This document shows, one piece after another, positions 25,933-32,181 of a stretch of 32,188 nucleotides of DNA. This DNA comes from a virus, in IMG/VR virus record IMGVR_UViG_3300049719_000171, positions 1 to 32,188 of that record; one strand, 5' to 3'. How positions within the stretch are numbered: position 1 is the first letter of the stretch; the number at the start of each line of letters is the position of its first letter. The notes beneath the pieces were generated by a model, which saw only the letters and a list, made by a program, of their open reading frames with translations, was not told where the DNA came from and searched no databases. Both the position numbers and the translations under genes were made by a program.

Positions 25933-26736
25933 TCAAATTTTAGATTTTTGCCACAATAAAAAGTCATCGTTGCACACATATTGTTTAAGTTTTGCGTTCC
26001 ATTTTTTGGGTAATGTGTGTCTAAGAGTTATTAAGAAACGTAATAACGGACGAACAGGCGGGTGATTTATTTCTCTTGTGTCTTCTTCGTTGTCTTTCCA
26101 CATAAACTGTTTTTTGAATTCACTGAAACCAAACCCATCAAAGAAGTTTTCTCCACCCACAAGCGGGATGTACCATAACGAAGGAATTCCATGAGGATTA
26201 ATTTTTAGCGGAATTTCCTTCACGAACTGTTTTAACAACTCTTTTCCAATGTTATCGTTCTCAACGTGAGACTTTAATTTTTCATAAGCAGTATATTCAA
26301 CTGGTGGACTGACGAACAACACAGGCTTTCTTTGCTGCCTTGCAAGTGATATTTCGTGTGGAGTTCCAACGCTGTAAATATTTGTTGGACACCTTGCAAT
26401 CACAATGTCACATGTGTCGACCATGCGTAGGTCAACGTGCATTGTTTCACGATATTTTGATACAAGTTCACCACGCGCCTCTGCACCTGCCTGCGTGTCT
26501 TCAAACGTCCATTTATTCAAATCGCACGTCGTGTTGACGCCCTCAACCCCATAACCAAAAAACCCACGCACAAGTGGTTTTCGCCATGGGTCAAACACGA
26601 CGCACCCCTGAGCCTTCAAAAAATCTCCCATGCGTGTGCGCCAGCCATTCGCTGCTTCCTCTTCACGTGAAGCAACAAAGTCCATTGGACCACTAAGATA
26701 AACGCGCACGCCGCTTAGGAAATTTGTGTTTGACAT
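25933..26736 (-). CDS. Nucleoside 2-deoxyribosyltransferase-like protein
   Basis: 267 aa. The N-terminal ~150 residues form a Rossmann-like NDT domain: VRVYLSGPMDF (strand 1 and phosphate loop), GWRTRMGDFLKAQGCVVFDP, DLRMVDTCDIVIARCP, then SVGTPHEISLARQQRKPVLF with the likely catalytic Glu in GTPHE. The ~110-residue C-terminal extension (SLWYIPLVGGENFFDGFGFS...) is not typical for NDT and is basic near the end. Family members move or release nucleobases from deoxynucleosides, or hydrolyse nucleotides. In phages they feed nucleotide salvage or base-modification routes. The start overlaps the previous stop by one base (TAATG). Confidence 0.82.
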   Translation of the reverse strand: MSNTNFLSGVRVYLSGPMDFVASREEEAANGWRTRMGDFLKAQGCVVFDPWRKPLVRGFFGYGVEGVNTTCDLNKWTFEDTQAGAEARGELVSKYRETMHVDLRMVDTCDIVIARCPTNIYSVGTPHEISLARQQRKPVLFVSPPVEYTAYEKLKSHVENDNIGKELLKQFVKEIPLKINPHGIPSLWYIPLVGGENFFDGFGFSEFKKQFMWKDNEEDTREINHPPVRPLLRFLITLRHTLPKKWNAKLKQYVCNDDFLLWQKSKI

Positions 26737-26948
26737 TAGAACATGTCCAGTTCAATTATCGGTCGCCACTCTGCATTCGGCGCCAAACAATCACCATGAC
26801 CAACAATATAGTAAACATACCCATTGTTTTCAACGCGTGACAGTATTTTTACTTCATCGCGTTGTGTACGCCATCGCAATACATCACATATTTCAATCAT
26901 TTTTTCATGTGCATATTCATGCGCACTTACGTCTAATAAAAATTTCAC
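26736..26948 (-). CDS. Small hypothetical protein, 70 aa
   Basis: 70 aa. The GTG at 26946-26948 is chosen: it overlaps the upstream stop as GTGA and has a GGGA ribosome-binding site; a TTG at 26966 is also open. The sequence has a helical N-terminal half (DVSAHEYAHEKMIEICDVLR), then strands with VENNGYVYYIVGHGDCL. No family recognised. It is coupled between the VWA/metallopeptidase gene and the NDT-like gene. Confidence 0.7.
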   Translation of the reverse strand: MKFLLDVSAHEYAHEKMIEICDVLRWRTQRDEVKILSRVENNGYVYYIVGHGDCLAPNAEWRPIIELDMF

Positions 26949-28573
26949 TTTGATTTCCCGTCGCAAGGCATCTTTCGCTCGTCGTTTGCAATGTCACGTT
27001 GTGCATCGTTGTGAGCTTTCACTTGATTGTCAACGTCACGCATTGCATTTTCAAGCGCACCAATCATTTTTTGAGCCTCAGACACCGTGCAGAGTGGATT
27101 TTTCTTCATCGTGTCGCACGTGTTTTTGATCAACGCGTCCTTTGTCGGACCGGGATTTTTGAAATCAATCACTAAATTTGACATTTTTCTTTCTCCTACA
27201 ATGAATATTTTTGTTTCATTCGTGTCAAAAGCAAGTTTGTTGCCTGCCGGCAAAACCCAACCTCGTTTTTTGCGACAACTTTTTGGCTTGGGCGCGTCGC
27301 CGTCGGTGACAATCAACAACGCGTCCCACCTGCCACGATTTTTGGGATCGTTGAACAGTTCGGTGGGTGCGTTGAAATCCGTTCCACCCGTCTTCACGCG
27401 CTTCAACTTCACCTTTGCACCTTTTCGCAGTGTGATCACTTGTTTTCGATCAAGTTCACAATCAAATGGAACGTAATCTACTTCAACTTTGCGCGTCAGG
27501 TTCAATATTTCTGCAATGAAATATGACAACAAATCGTCGCTAACGCTGCCGCTTTGGTCGACCGCGACCAACAACTTTGCGGTGCGGTTTCTTTTGACGC
27601 CTGGATGGTCATAAGGTTGCTTACGATTTAGCTTTTTGATCGTTGAACTGCGCCCACCCGTTGCAAGAGAACCTACGAACTGTTTTAGCGCTTTTCTCCA
27701 GTCAATTGTCCGCGACACCCTTTGACGAATTTCATCGCAAACGGAGGCAGGTATGTTACCCCATCCATTTGTCTGTTGGTCGGCATGCTGAATGGCTTTT
27801 TTGATTATTGACTTCACTTTTGCTTTAGTTCTATCATTAGAACCATCATCCGAGTTGCCGTCTTGCCACTCTGAATGATTGTCGAGCTGTTTTCCTAATA
27901 AACCTTTTTGGAACGTTGCATTGCTTCCTGATGGATCGTCAGAAGCCGAGTTATCACCATTTTCTGTTCCTTCGTCACTTTCGGAACCCTTTTTTCCCTT
28001 AAGACCTTTACCGGGCGAAGAACCTGCACCGGGTTTATTTCCAGCTGTTCCGTCACCTTTTCCACCGTCACAGTTTCCGCTCTCAATCTCTTTTTTTAGT
28101 CTCTCAAAGTACCATTCGCTTGCCTGTAGCGGCGGAAACTTCTTCACCAGTTCGACGAGTGCAGGATCACCTTGAATTACAGTTCCAGGCACCAGCGCGC
28201 TCTTGGGAAGCTGTATGTTTTTGTCATTCGTAGTCTTAATGATTGAATTTACTGCTAAATCAGTCGCATAGTTCCAGACGAGTGCCCACTTTCTGTCAGG
28301 CATTCGAGAAAAGATGTGCTCGTTGATAATGTGATAGAGTTCATGAACAATTACGCCCATGATTTCTTGTGGTTGAAGTGACATGAAGAACTTTGGTGAC
28401 CACAACAATTGTAGCTCGTCAAGTTCTTTGTTGTACAACACGCCCGCAGTTTCAATTGTGTCACACGGTATCTTGTGAATGTTGCGTGAAATTTCGGCGT
28501 AAAAAGGCACGTGCCGTAGCAAGTTCACGAGGTGTTTGTCGAGGTTGAATTCTGTCTCAACTACTTCGTACAT
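26945..28573 (-). CDS. Metallopeptidase-like plus VWA-like protein (DUF2201 type)
   Basis: 542 aa. The N-terminal domain holds a zinc peptidase motif, HELYHIINEH (His77-Glu78-x2-His81), in the arrangement of the DUF2201 putative metallopeptidase family. Residues about 165-245 are a low-complexity Gly/Ser/Asp linker. The C-terminal domain is VWA-like, with the MIDAS metal site DQSGS (Asp339, Ser341, Ser343), a TGGTDF Thr and VTDGD. In bacteria such proteins usually work with a MoxR-type AAA+ ATPase as chaperone or maturation pairs; no ATPase is visible in this window. TGG-TATAAT ends 7 nt before the ATG. Confidence 0.87.
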   Translation of the reverse strand: MYEVVETEFNLDKHLVNLLRHVPFYAEISRNIHKIPCDTIETAGVLYNKELDELQLLWSPKFFMSLQPQEIMGVIVHELYHIINEHIFSRMPDRKWALVWNYATDLAVNSIIKTTNDKNIQLPKSALVPGTVIQGDPALVELVKKFPPLQASEWYFERLKKEIESGNCDGGKGDGTAGNKPGAGSSPGKGLKGKKGSESDEGTENGDNSASDDPSGSNATFQKGLLGKQLDNHSEWQDGNSDDGSNDRTKAKVKSIIKKAIQHADQQTNGWGNIPASVCDEIRQRVSRTIDWRKALKQFVGSLATGGRSSTIKKLNRKQPYDHPGVKRNRTAKLLVAVDQSGSVSDDLLSYFIAEILNLTRKVEVDYVPFDCELDRKQVITLRKGAKVKLKRVKTGGTDFNAPTELFNDPKNRGRWDALLIVTDGDAPKPKSCRKKRGWVLPAGNKLAFDTNETKIFIVGERKMSNLVIDFKNPGPTKDALIKNTCDTMKKNPLCTVSEAQKMIGALENAMRDVDNQVKAHNDAQRDIANDERKMPCDGKSK

Positions 28574-28580
28574 AATGTAT

Positions 28581-28589
28581 ATTATACCA
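28581..28589 (-). promoter_or_regulatory. Extended -10 promoter of the VWA gene
   Basis: Minus strand TGG-TATAAT, a perfect extended -10, ends 7 nt before the ATG at 28573. The expected start of transcription falls at or next to the start codon, predicting a leaderless or nearly leaderless mRNA. No good -35 is seen. It lies inside the last codons of the small upstream gene 28582-28728. Confidence 0.6.
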
Positions 28590-28728
28590 CGTTTTTTCGT
28601 TTTTTATCATTTACGGGAACATAATTGTCGTCGTCAATGTAGAAAATGTTTCTGTTCGCAAATTTTGTGGGCTCTAAATCTAAGTTTGTCATGCCAAGAG
28701 ATCCATCGGGATTAACAACATATACCAT
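28582..28728 (-). CDS. Small protein with VNPDGSLG motif, 48 aa
   Basis: An open frame from ATG 28726-28728 to TAA 28582-28584, starting MVYVVNPDGSLGMTNLDLEP and ending in a basic tail. The V-N-P-D-G-S-L-G motif is the same as in the 30900 and 31742 genes, which supports it being real. A TGA-TATAGT box ends 7 nt before the ATG. The motif may be a small beta-turn module; the function is unknown. It is divergent from the peptidase gene at 28793. Confidence 0.65.
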   Translation of the reverse strand: MVYVVNPDGSLGMTNLDLEPTKFANRNIFYIDDDNYVPVNDKKRKNVV

Positions 28729-28735
28729 GTGCTTT

Positions 28736-28744
28736 ACTATATCA
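28736..28744 (-). promoter_or_regulatory. Extended -10 promoter of the 48-aa gene
   Basis: Minus strand TGA-TATAGT (5 of 6 matches to TATAAT, with the TG extension) ends 7 nt before the ATG at 28728. The upstream context AAAGTGTGATA is the same as in front of the HAD gene at 10009. A leaderless transcript is predicted. Confidence 0.55.
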
Positions 28745-28792
28745 CACTTTCACAAAAAGTTCATTATCCTCCAAACAATTATAACAAAAAAC

Positions 28793-29325
28793 ATGCATTT
28801 CAAGACGCATAAGTTCTTGTCAAAGAATTTTTGGATTTGAATAATCTTCGACATCCAAGTCAAATCATTGATCTCGATGTAACGTGTGACGGTTTTTCGT
28901 CATATGGAATGTATAGTTTCAGATCAATGAAGTTGATGGTGAACGTCAAGAAATCGCGAACACCAGTGAAAATGCCTGGGTTTAGTTGGTCATACACAGG
29001 TTACAAAGCCGATTTGACAATACCTGGAATATTGTGTCACGAAATTGGGCATCACACTCATCATGTGTTAGAAACACAAAAACCTGTTGATGACGTCACA
29101 ATTCACACGCTTCTCAAATCTATTCGTAAAAATGAAAAGGCAGTCTCAAGTTATGAACCAAACGTGTTCATTTTGAACCCAAACTTGTTGATGTTGGGCC
29201 GTCCAAAACGATGGCATTTTTTGACTGTCGACATGAAGTTGAAACCGCTTCACAATGAACCCTGGAAAAACGTGCTCATGAATGCGCACAAAAAATTAAT
29301 TTGTGCAGCAGAAAAATTGGATTAA
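28793..29325 (+). CDS. Zinc peptidase-like protein (HEIGHHTHH), probably frameshifted start
   Basis: The main frame runs from TTG 28831 to 29325 (164 aa) and contains LTIPGILCHEIGHHTHHVLE, an HExxH zinc-site motif with extra histidines, as in gluzincin or ImmA-like peptidases. In that frame no ATG precedes it and a stop lies at 28810. A better start is ATG 28793, with TATAAC ending 7 nt upstream, which reads MHFKTHKFLSKNF and then hits TGA at 28838-28840. A -1 shift at the T5 run (28828-28832) would join the two as KNF-LDLNNLRHPSQ. This could be a sequencing indel or recoding. Its substrate is unknown. Confidence 0.65.
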
Positions 29326-29334
29326 TAAATAATT

Positions 29335-30390
29335 TTACGATTCCCAAGATTTATCTTCTTCATTCCATGTTTGAATGATACCTTCTTCGGCAATGTCGCC
29401 TGTTGTGTCTTCATCTTCTTCGGGAGGCATTTGTGCATGTAACTGATCTTTATATATAAAGAATTTCCAAGTCTTCTTTACTGTGCGTTTTGCAAGCATA
29501 TCATTAGTGGACGCAGTAGTTTTATTTGGAAGATATTTTTTAAGAATTTTTGATATTGCAAGTTGTACTTCTTTTTCGTTGTCGCTCCGAGCTTTTATGG
29601 CAGCCTTTTTTTCTTCTTTGTGTGTATCGCTCCATGCGCTTTCTGCGTCTTGTAATTGTTTTCGAAGTTCATCAGGTACTTTACGAATTGCATTTTTGAC
29701 CGGTATTGCCATTCGTTGCGCCCAGAGTTTTGACCATACAGGATCAGTGTATACACCTATTGATTCGTTAAATTTTTCTACACTATCAACAAGTGTTTCT
29801 GCTTTTTCAACGTCTTCACTCGACATACGTTTCTTTATTTTAATGACTTTTGGTTCACCATTATAATTCATAAAATCAAACGCCATCGTATATGCTGGCG
29901 ACCAATTTCCACCACCTTCACCCAATCTTTCTTGTGACTCCTGTAATACAGCTTCACTAATCGCTTCAGGAAATTGTTGTTCTACTTGTTCGAATGTTAA
30001 TTTTTTCCAATTTTTCTGATCACCATAAACGCCCAAACCATAGTCATTTTCAGGAACTATTGTTTTGTATAACTTACGTGTTTTTTCTGTATCAGCTTCA
30101 GTCCATTTACCATTTTTATACGCATATGCATCAGCAGAACTTTCTTGATTTGGATAAAGACTTGCATATTTTTCGTTATCGTTTATCCAAAATGCGTACA
30201 ACGTCTTTCCAACTGCAAAACAATTGTGCATGTTGCTATTGTCAAGGTGCAATTGAGTTTTAAATTTTTCAACCGCTCCTGGCCACTTTTCGTTAACGTC
30301 GTCAATGTCAACTTTAACCGGTTTCATTGAATTGATGTCAACAATTTCTTCATGTATGATGCGTCGGAGCTGTGCTTCTGTGATTTTCAT
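29335..30390 (-). CDS. 351-aa protein with LRRIIHEE N-terminal peptide
   Basis: 351 aa. MKITEAQLRRIIHEEIVDIN is a clear member of the recurrent N-terminal group, with I-H-E before Glu. The body is soluble and charged: a mixed N-terminal domain (residues about 25-135), a second likely processing site (AISEAV, LQESQERLGEGGG at about 145-160), a helical middle rich in Lys/Glu, and an acidic C-terminus. CATAAATA lies 18 nt upstream of the ATG, a 7/8 match to the T4 late promoter box, which would fit late expression of a packaged protein. It is the largest candidate internal protein here. No enzymatic motif recognised. Confidence 0.78.
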   Translation of the reverse strand: MKITEAQLRRIIHEEIVDINSMKPVKVDIDDVNEKWPGAVEKFKTQLHLDNSNMHNCFAVGKTLYAFWINDNEKYASLYPNQESSADAYAYKNGKWTEADTEKTRKLYKTIVPENDYGLGVYGDQKNWKKLTFEQVEQQFPEAISEAVLQESQERLGEGGGNWSPAYTMAFDFMNYNGEPKVIKIKKRMSSEDVEKAETLVDSVEKFNESIGVYTDPVWSKLWAQRMAIPVKNAIRKVPDELRKQLQDAESAWSDTHKEEKKAAIKARSDNEKEVQLAISKILKKYLPNKTTASTNDMLAKRTVKKTWKFFIYKDQLHAQMPPEEDEDTTGDIAEEGIIQTWNEEDKSWES

Positions 30391-30408
30391 TTGTTCACTA
30401 AGTTTAAT

Positions 30409-30416
30409 TATTTATG
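30409..30416 (-). promoter_or_regulatory. Candidate late promoter box
   Basis: Minus strand CATAAATA differs by one base from the T4 late -10 box TATAAATA and lies 18 nt upstream of the ATG of the 351-aa gene. The gp55-like factor in the window could read such a site. A single short match in AT-rich DNA is weak evidence. Confidence 0.35.
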
Positions 30417-30433
30417 TTCGAGACTTTGACAAT

Positions 30434-30462
30434 AATAATCATCCGGCGGATGATTATTTGAC
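30434..30462 (+). repeat. Hairpin resembling the terminal-repeat end
   Basis: A perfect 11-bp stem, AATAATCATCC / GGATGATTATT, with loop GGC, followed by TTGAC. GGATGATTATTTGAC here differs by one base from GGATGACTATTTGAC at 103-117 in the left terminal repeat, and both follow a TCATCC arm. It is probably another end, or a relic, of the same hairpin-bearing mobile element, left in the intergenic space between the 351-aa gene and the 30538 gene. Confidence 0.6.
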
Positions 30463-30502
30463 ATCATCGATGTTACTAATGAAAAAATTTGTTGTACGAA
30501 AT

Positions 30503-30531
30503 TTGTATATTTTTTGAGAATGTGATATACT
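30503..30531 (+). promoter_or_regulatory. Sigma-70-like promoter of the 30538 gene
   Basis: TTGTAT (30503-30508), a 17-bp spacer, then TGA-TATACT with the -10 hexamer at 30526-30531. This is the most complete promoter in the window. The -10 ends 6 nt before the ATG at 30538, so the predicted transcript starts at the start codon. Confidence 0.7.
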
Positions 30532-30537
30532 TGAATC

Positions 30538-30864
30538 ATGGAAATTCTCAAAGTTGGTTCACAAATAACTGATGATCGTGGAAATCTTTACAAAGTTTTT
30601 TCACTTGTAAGTGAAAGTTCAATGAATGAATGTGAAGTTCAATCACGACATCCATTTTTTGGTCGTTACATTTCGGCACGTCTTCAAAAAAAGAACGAAA
30701 AAAGAAATTTGTGGGAAAAGCCGCTTAAGCGAACGTTGGCTTTGTTTGAAAATGGAAGTACATTTGGATTTTCAATGGCAACGATGCACACATGTTGCGA
30801 CAGTTCACCTCGTATAATTCGAATTGTAAAAATTAATCAAAACGTCGTATACACGCGTGATTAA
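30538..30864 (+). CDS. Hypothetical protein, 108 aa
   Basis: 108 aa starting MEILKVGSQITDDRGNLYKV. The beta-rich N-terminus resembles small SH3-like or regulatory folds, the middle is basic (RLQKKNEKRNLWEKPLKR), and the C-terminus has HTCCDSSPRIIRIVKI. No family recognised. It is driven by the promoter just upstream and has no ribosome-binding site, consistent with leaderless translation. It is followed 35 bp later by the NPDG-motif gene, which has its own promoter. Confidence 0.7.
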   Translation: MEILKVGSQITDDRGNLYKVFSLVSESSMNECEVQSRHPFFGRYISARLQKKNEKRNLWEKPLKRTLALFENGSTFGFSMATMHTCCDSSPRIIRIVKINQNVVYTRD

Positions 30865-30882
30865 GTGTAATTTTCATCACAT

Positions 30883-30891
30883 TGGTATAAT
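30883..30891 (+). promoter_or_regulatory. Extended -10 promoter of the 30900 gene
   Basis: TGG-TATAAT, a perfect extended -10 with the hexamer at 30886-30891, ends 8 nt before the ATG at 30900. No convincing -35. The same TGG-TATAAT occurs before the VWA gene (28581-28589, minus strand). Confidence 0.6.
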
Positions 30892-30899
30892 ATGTGCAC

Positions 30900-31745
30900 A
30901 TGCATAGACAAACACATGTGTTTGATTACCTGAATGACAGCGACAAAAATCAGCGCGTCTTTGGTCAATTCAAATTTTGTCTCGACCAAGACGAAGTTCC
31001 TGCACATCGTCACATTAATCCCGATGGTTCGCTTGGTGGGTGGGTTGCTGAAACTGCGTACGTTGACGTCAGTGCATACGTGGCTGAAACAGCTACGGTG
31101 TACGACACTGCGCGCGTGATAGGTGCTTCAATCATTGAACCGTTCGCAAAAGTGTGTGATGATGAAGTCATTAATGACAAAGACTTTGCTGATGTCTTCA
31201 CGTCGTGGGCTGAAACTTCTCCCGAAGCAGAAGCTTTAGCGGCAAAGTACGAAAAACGTATCAAACACAATTCAACCATAAAAGAATTTACAAATGTTGT
31301 TGAAAAGCTTTTTGAAAAAAGCGTGAAAGAATTCAAAGATTTAGATGAATTATCGTCAGTTGAAGAATTCATCCAATATAAACTCGACAATGACGAACTT
31401 TCGTTCACAACAATTGAATTACAGGCGCTCTCACACAACGTTGATTATTCGCAAAGAAAGATCAAGAACGCTCTCCCGCCTACTGCTTTAGTGAAAACAA
31501 TAAAGAATGAACTTGTGTCACTTGGATTGAAGTTCATTCCACGAGAGCCACCGAAGTTCACACGTGGTGCCCGAAGTGGGTCACACGGCACACACCCATT
31601 CGCAGGTTCAGGTGGCGGTGGATCAGGAATGGGTTCAGGACGTGAAGGACCTACAGGATTTGGGTTTGGCGGAGGCCCGGGCGTAATGGGTGGTGGGTAC
31701 AAGTGGGACAAGAATGACAAAAAAAATCTAAAGATGTGTAAATGA
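30900..31745 (+). CDS. NPDGSLGG / hexapeptide-repeat protein with Gly-rich tail
   Basis: 281 aa from ATG 30900; a GTG at 30894 is also in frame, but the promoter position favours the ATG. HRHINPDGSLGGWVAETA leads into imperfect hexapeptide repeats (AYVDVSAYVAETATVYDTARVI within residues about 50-75), the pattern of left-handed beta-helix proteins. A helical segment follows, and the last ~60 residues are Gly-rich (GSGGGGSGMGSGRE, GFGFGGGPGVMGGG). Transferase-hexapeptide folds form trimers, and phages use similar modules in surface proteins; no acyltransferase site is seen. The stop overlaps the next ATG (ATGA). Exact role unknown. Confidence 0.7.
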   Translation: MHRQTHVFDYLNDSDKNQRVFGQFKFCLDQDEVPAHRHINPDGSLGGWVAETAYVDVSAYVAETATVYDTARVIGASIIEPFAKVCDDEVINDKDFADVFTSWAETSPEAEALAAKYEKRIKHNSTIKEFTNVVEKLFEKSVKEFKDLDELSSVEEFIQYKLDNDELSFTTIELQALSHNVDYSQRKIKNALPPTALVKTIKNELVSLGLKFIPREPPKFTRGARSGSHGTHPFAGSGGGGSGMGSGREGPTGFGFGGGPGVMGGGYKWDKNDKKNLKMCK

Positions 31746-32150
31746 CGTATAGACACGTAAACCCTGATGGTAGTTTGGGCCCCATTATTGGGCGATGAAA
31801 TTAAATTAGATCATACAATAACTCTCTCAAGCAATCTTACAATTACATCAACAGCCATTAGTGGCTCAAAAAAAGATATCAATCATATTCAAAATATGTT
31901 ATTGTTTAACGAAATTAAACTTCCTTGGAATATAATTGAACTGGTTGCTCAAGAAACATATTATGGAACTAAATTAATAGCAATCTTTTGTCAAAACGCG
32001 CAGCAATTACACGTGCTTGCAACATCCAATGTTAGTGTGTGGGTGCACTGTGCAATTGCTGAAAGTCAAATAGTCATCCCACGAGGGGATGACCTTGGCA
32101 CGAACCCGCGGGTGGCATCACCCGCGCTTCGACCGTCGACACGCGTTTGA
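31742..32150 (+). pseudogene. NPDGSLG gene, frameshifted and fused into the terminal repeat
   Basis: ATG 31742 gives MTYRHVNPDGSLGPIIGR and a stop at 31798. The neighbouring frame (open from 31767) reads PLLGDEIKLDHTITLSSNLT and continues as plausible protein (DINHIQNMLLFNEIKLPWNI...ETYYGTKLIAIFCQNAQQL). Removing one C from CCCC near 31780 joins them as NPDGSLGPLLGDEIKLDH. The ORF then runs into the 122-bp repeat at 32060 and ends with the same repeat-encoded tail (ESQIVIPRGDDLGTNPRV...) as the left tnpB relic. So the gene is probably both frameshifted and cut off at its 3' end by the element. Confidence 0.6.
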
Positions 32151-32181
32151 TCGCGTGACGTTTGGGCAATTGACTGGGTGA
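32060..32181 (+). repeat. Terminal inverted repeat, right copy
   Basis: Exact reverse complement of 1-122, with the three hairpins in reverse order. The window continues 7 bases beyond it (ATTTGAA). The left and right flanks differ (tnpB relic versus the NPDG gene), so this is a dispersed element present in at least two copies and not one locus read twice. See the left copy for the proposed nature. Confidence 0.9.

Noticed and set aside
27879-28175. Plus-strand ORF rich in Pro/Ser inside the VWA gene
   Set aside because: It is the antisense of the low-complexity Gly/Ser/Asp linker; the Pro/Ser content follows from that composition.
29483-29866. Plus-strand ORF opposite the 351-aa gene
   Set aside because: Antisense shadow; Ser/Phe-rich composition from reversed Lys/Glu codons and no start signals.
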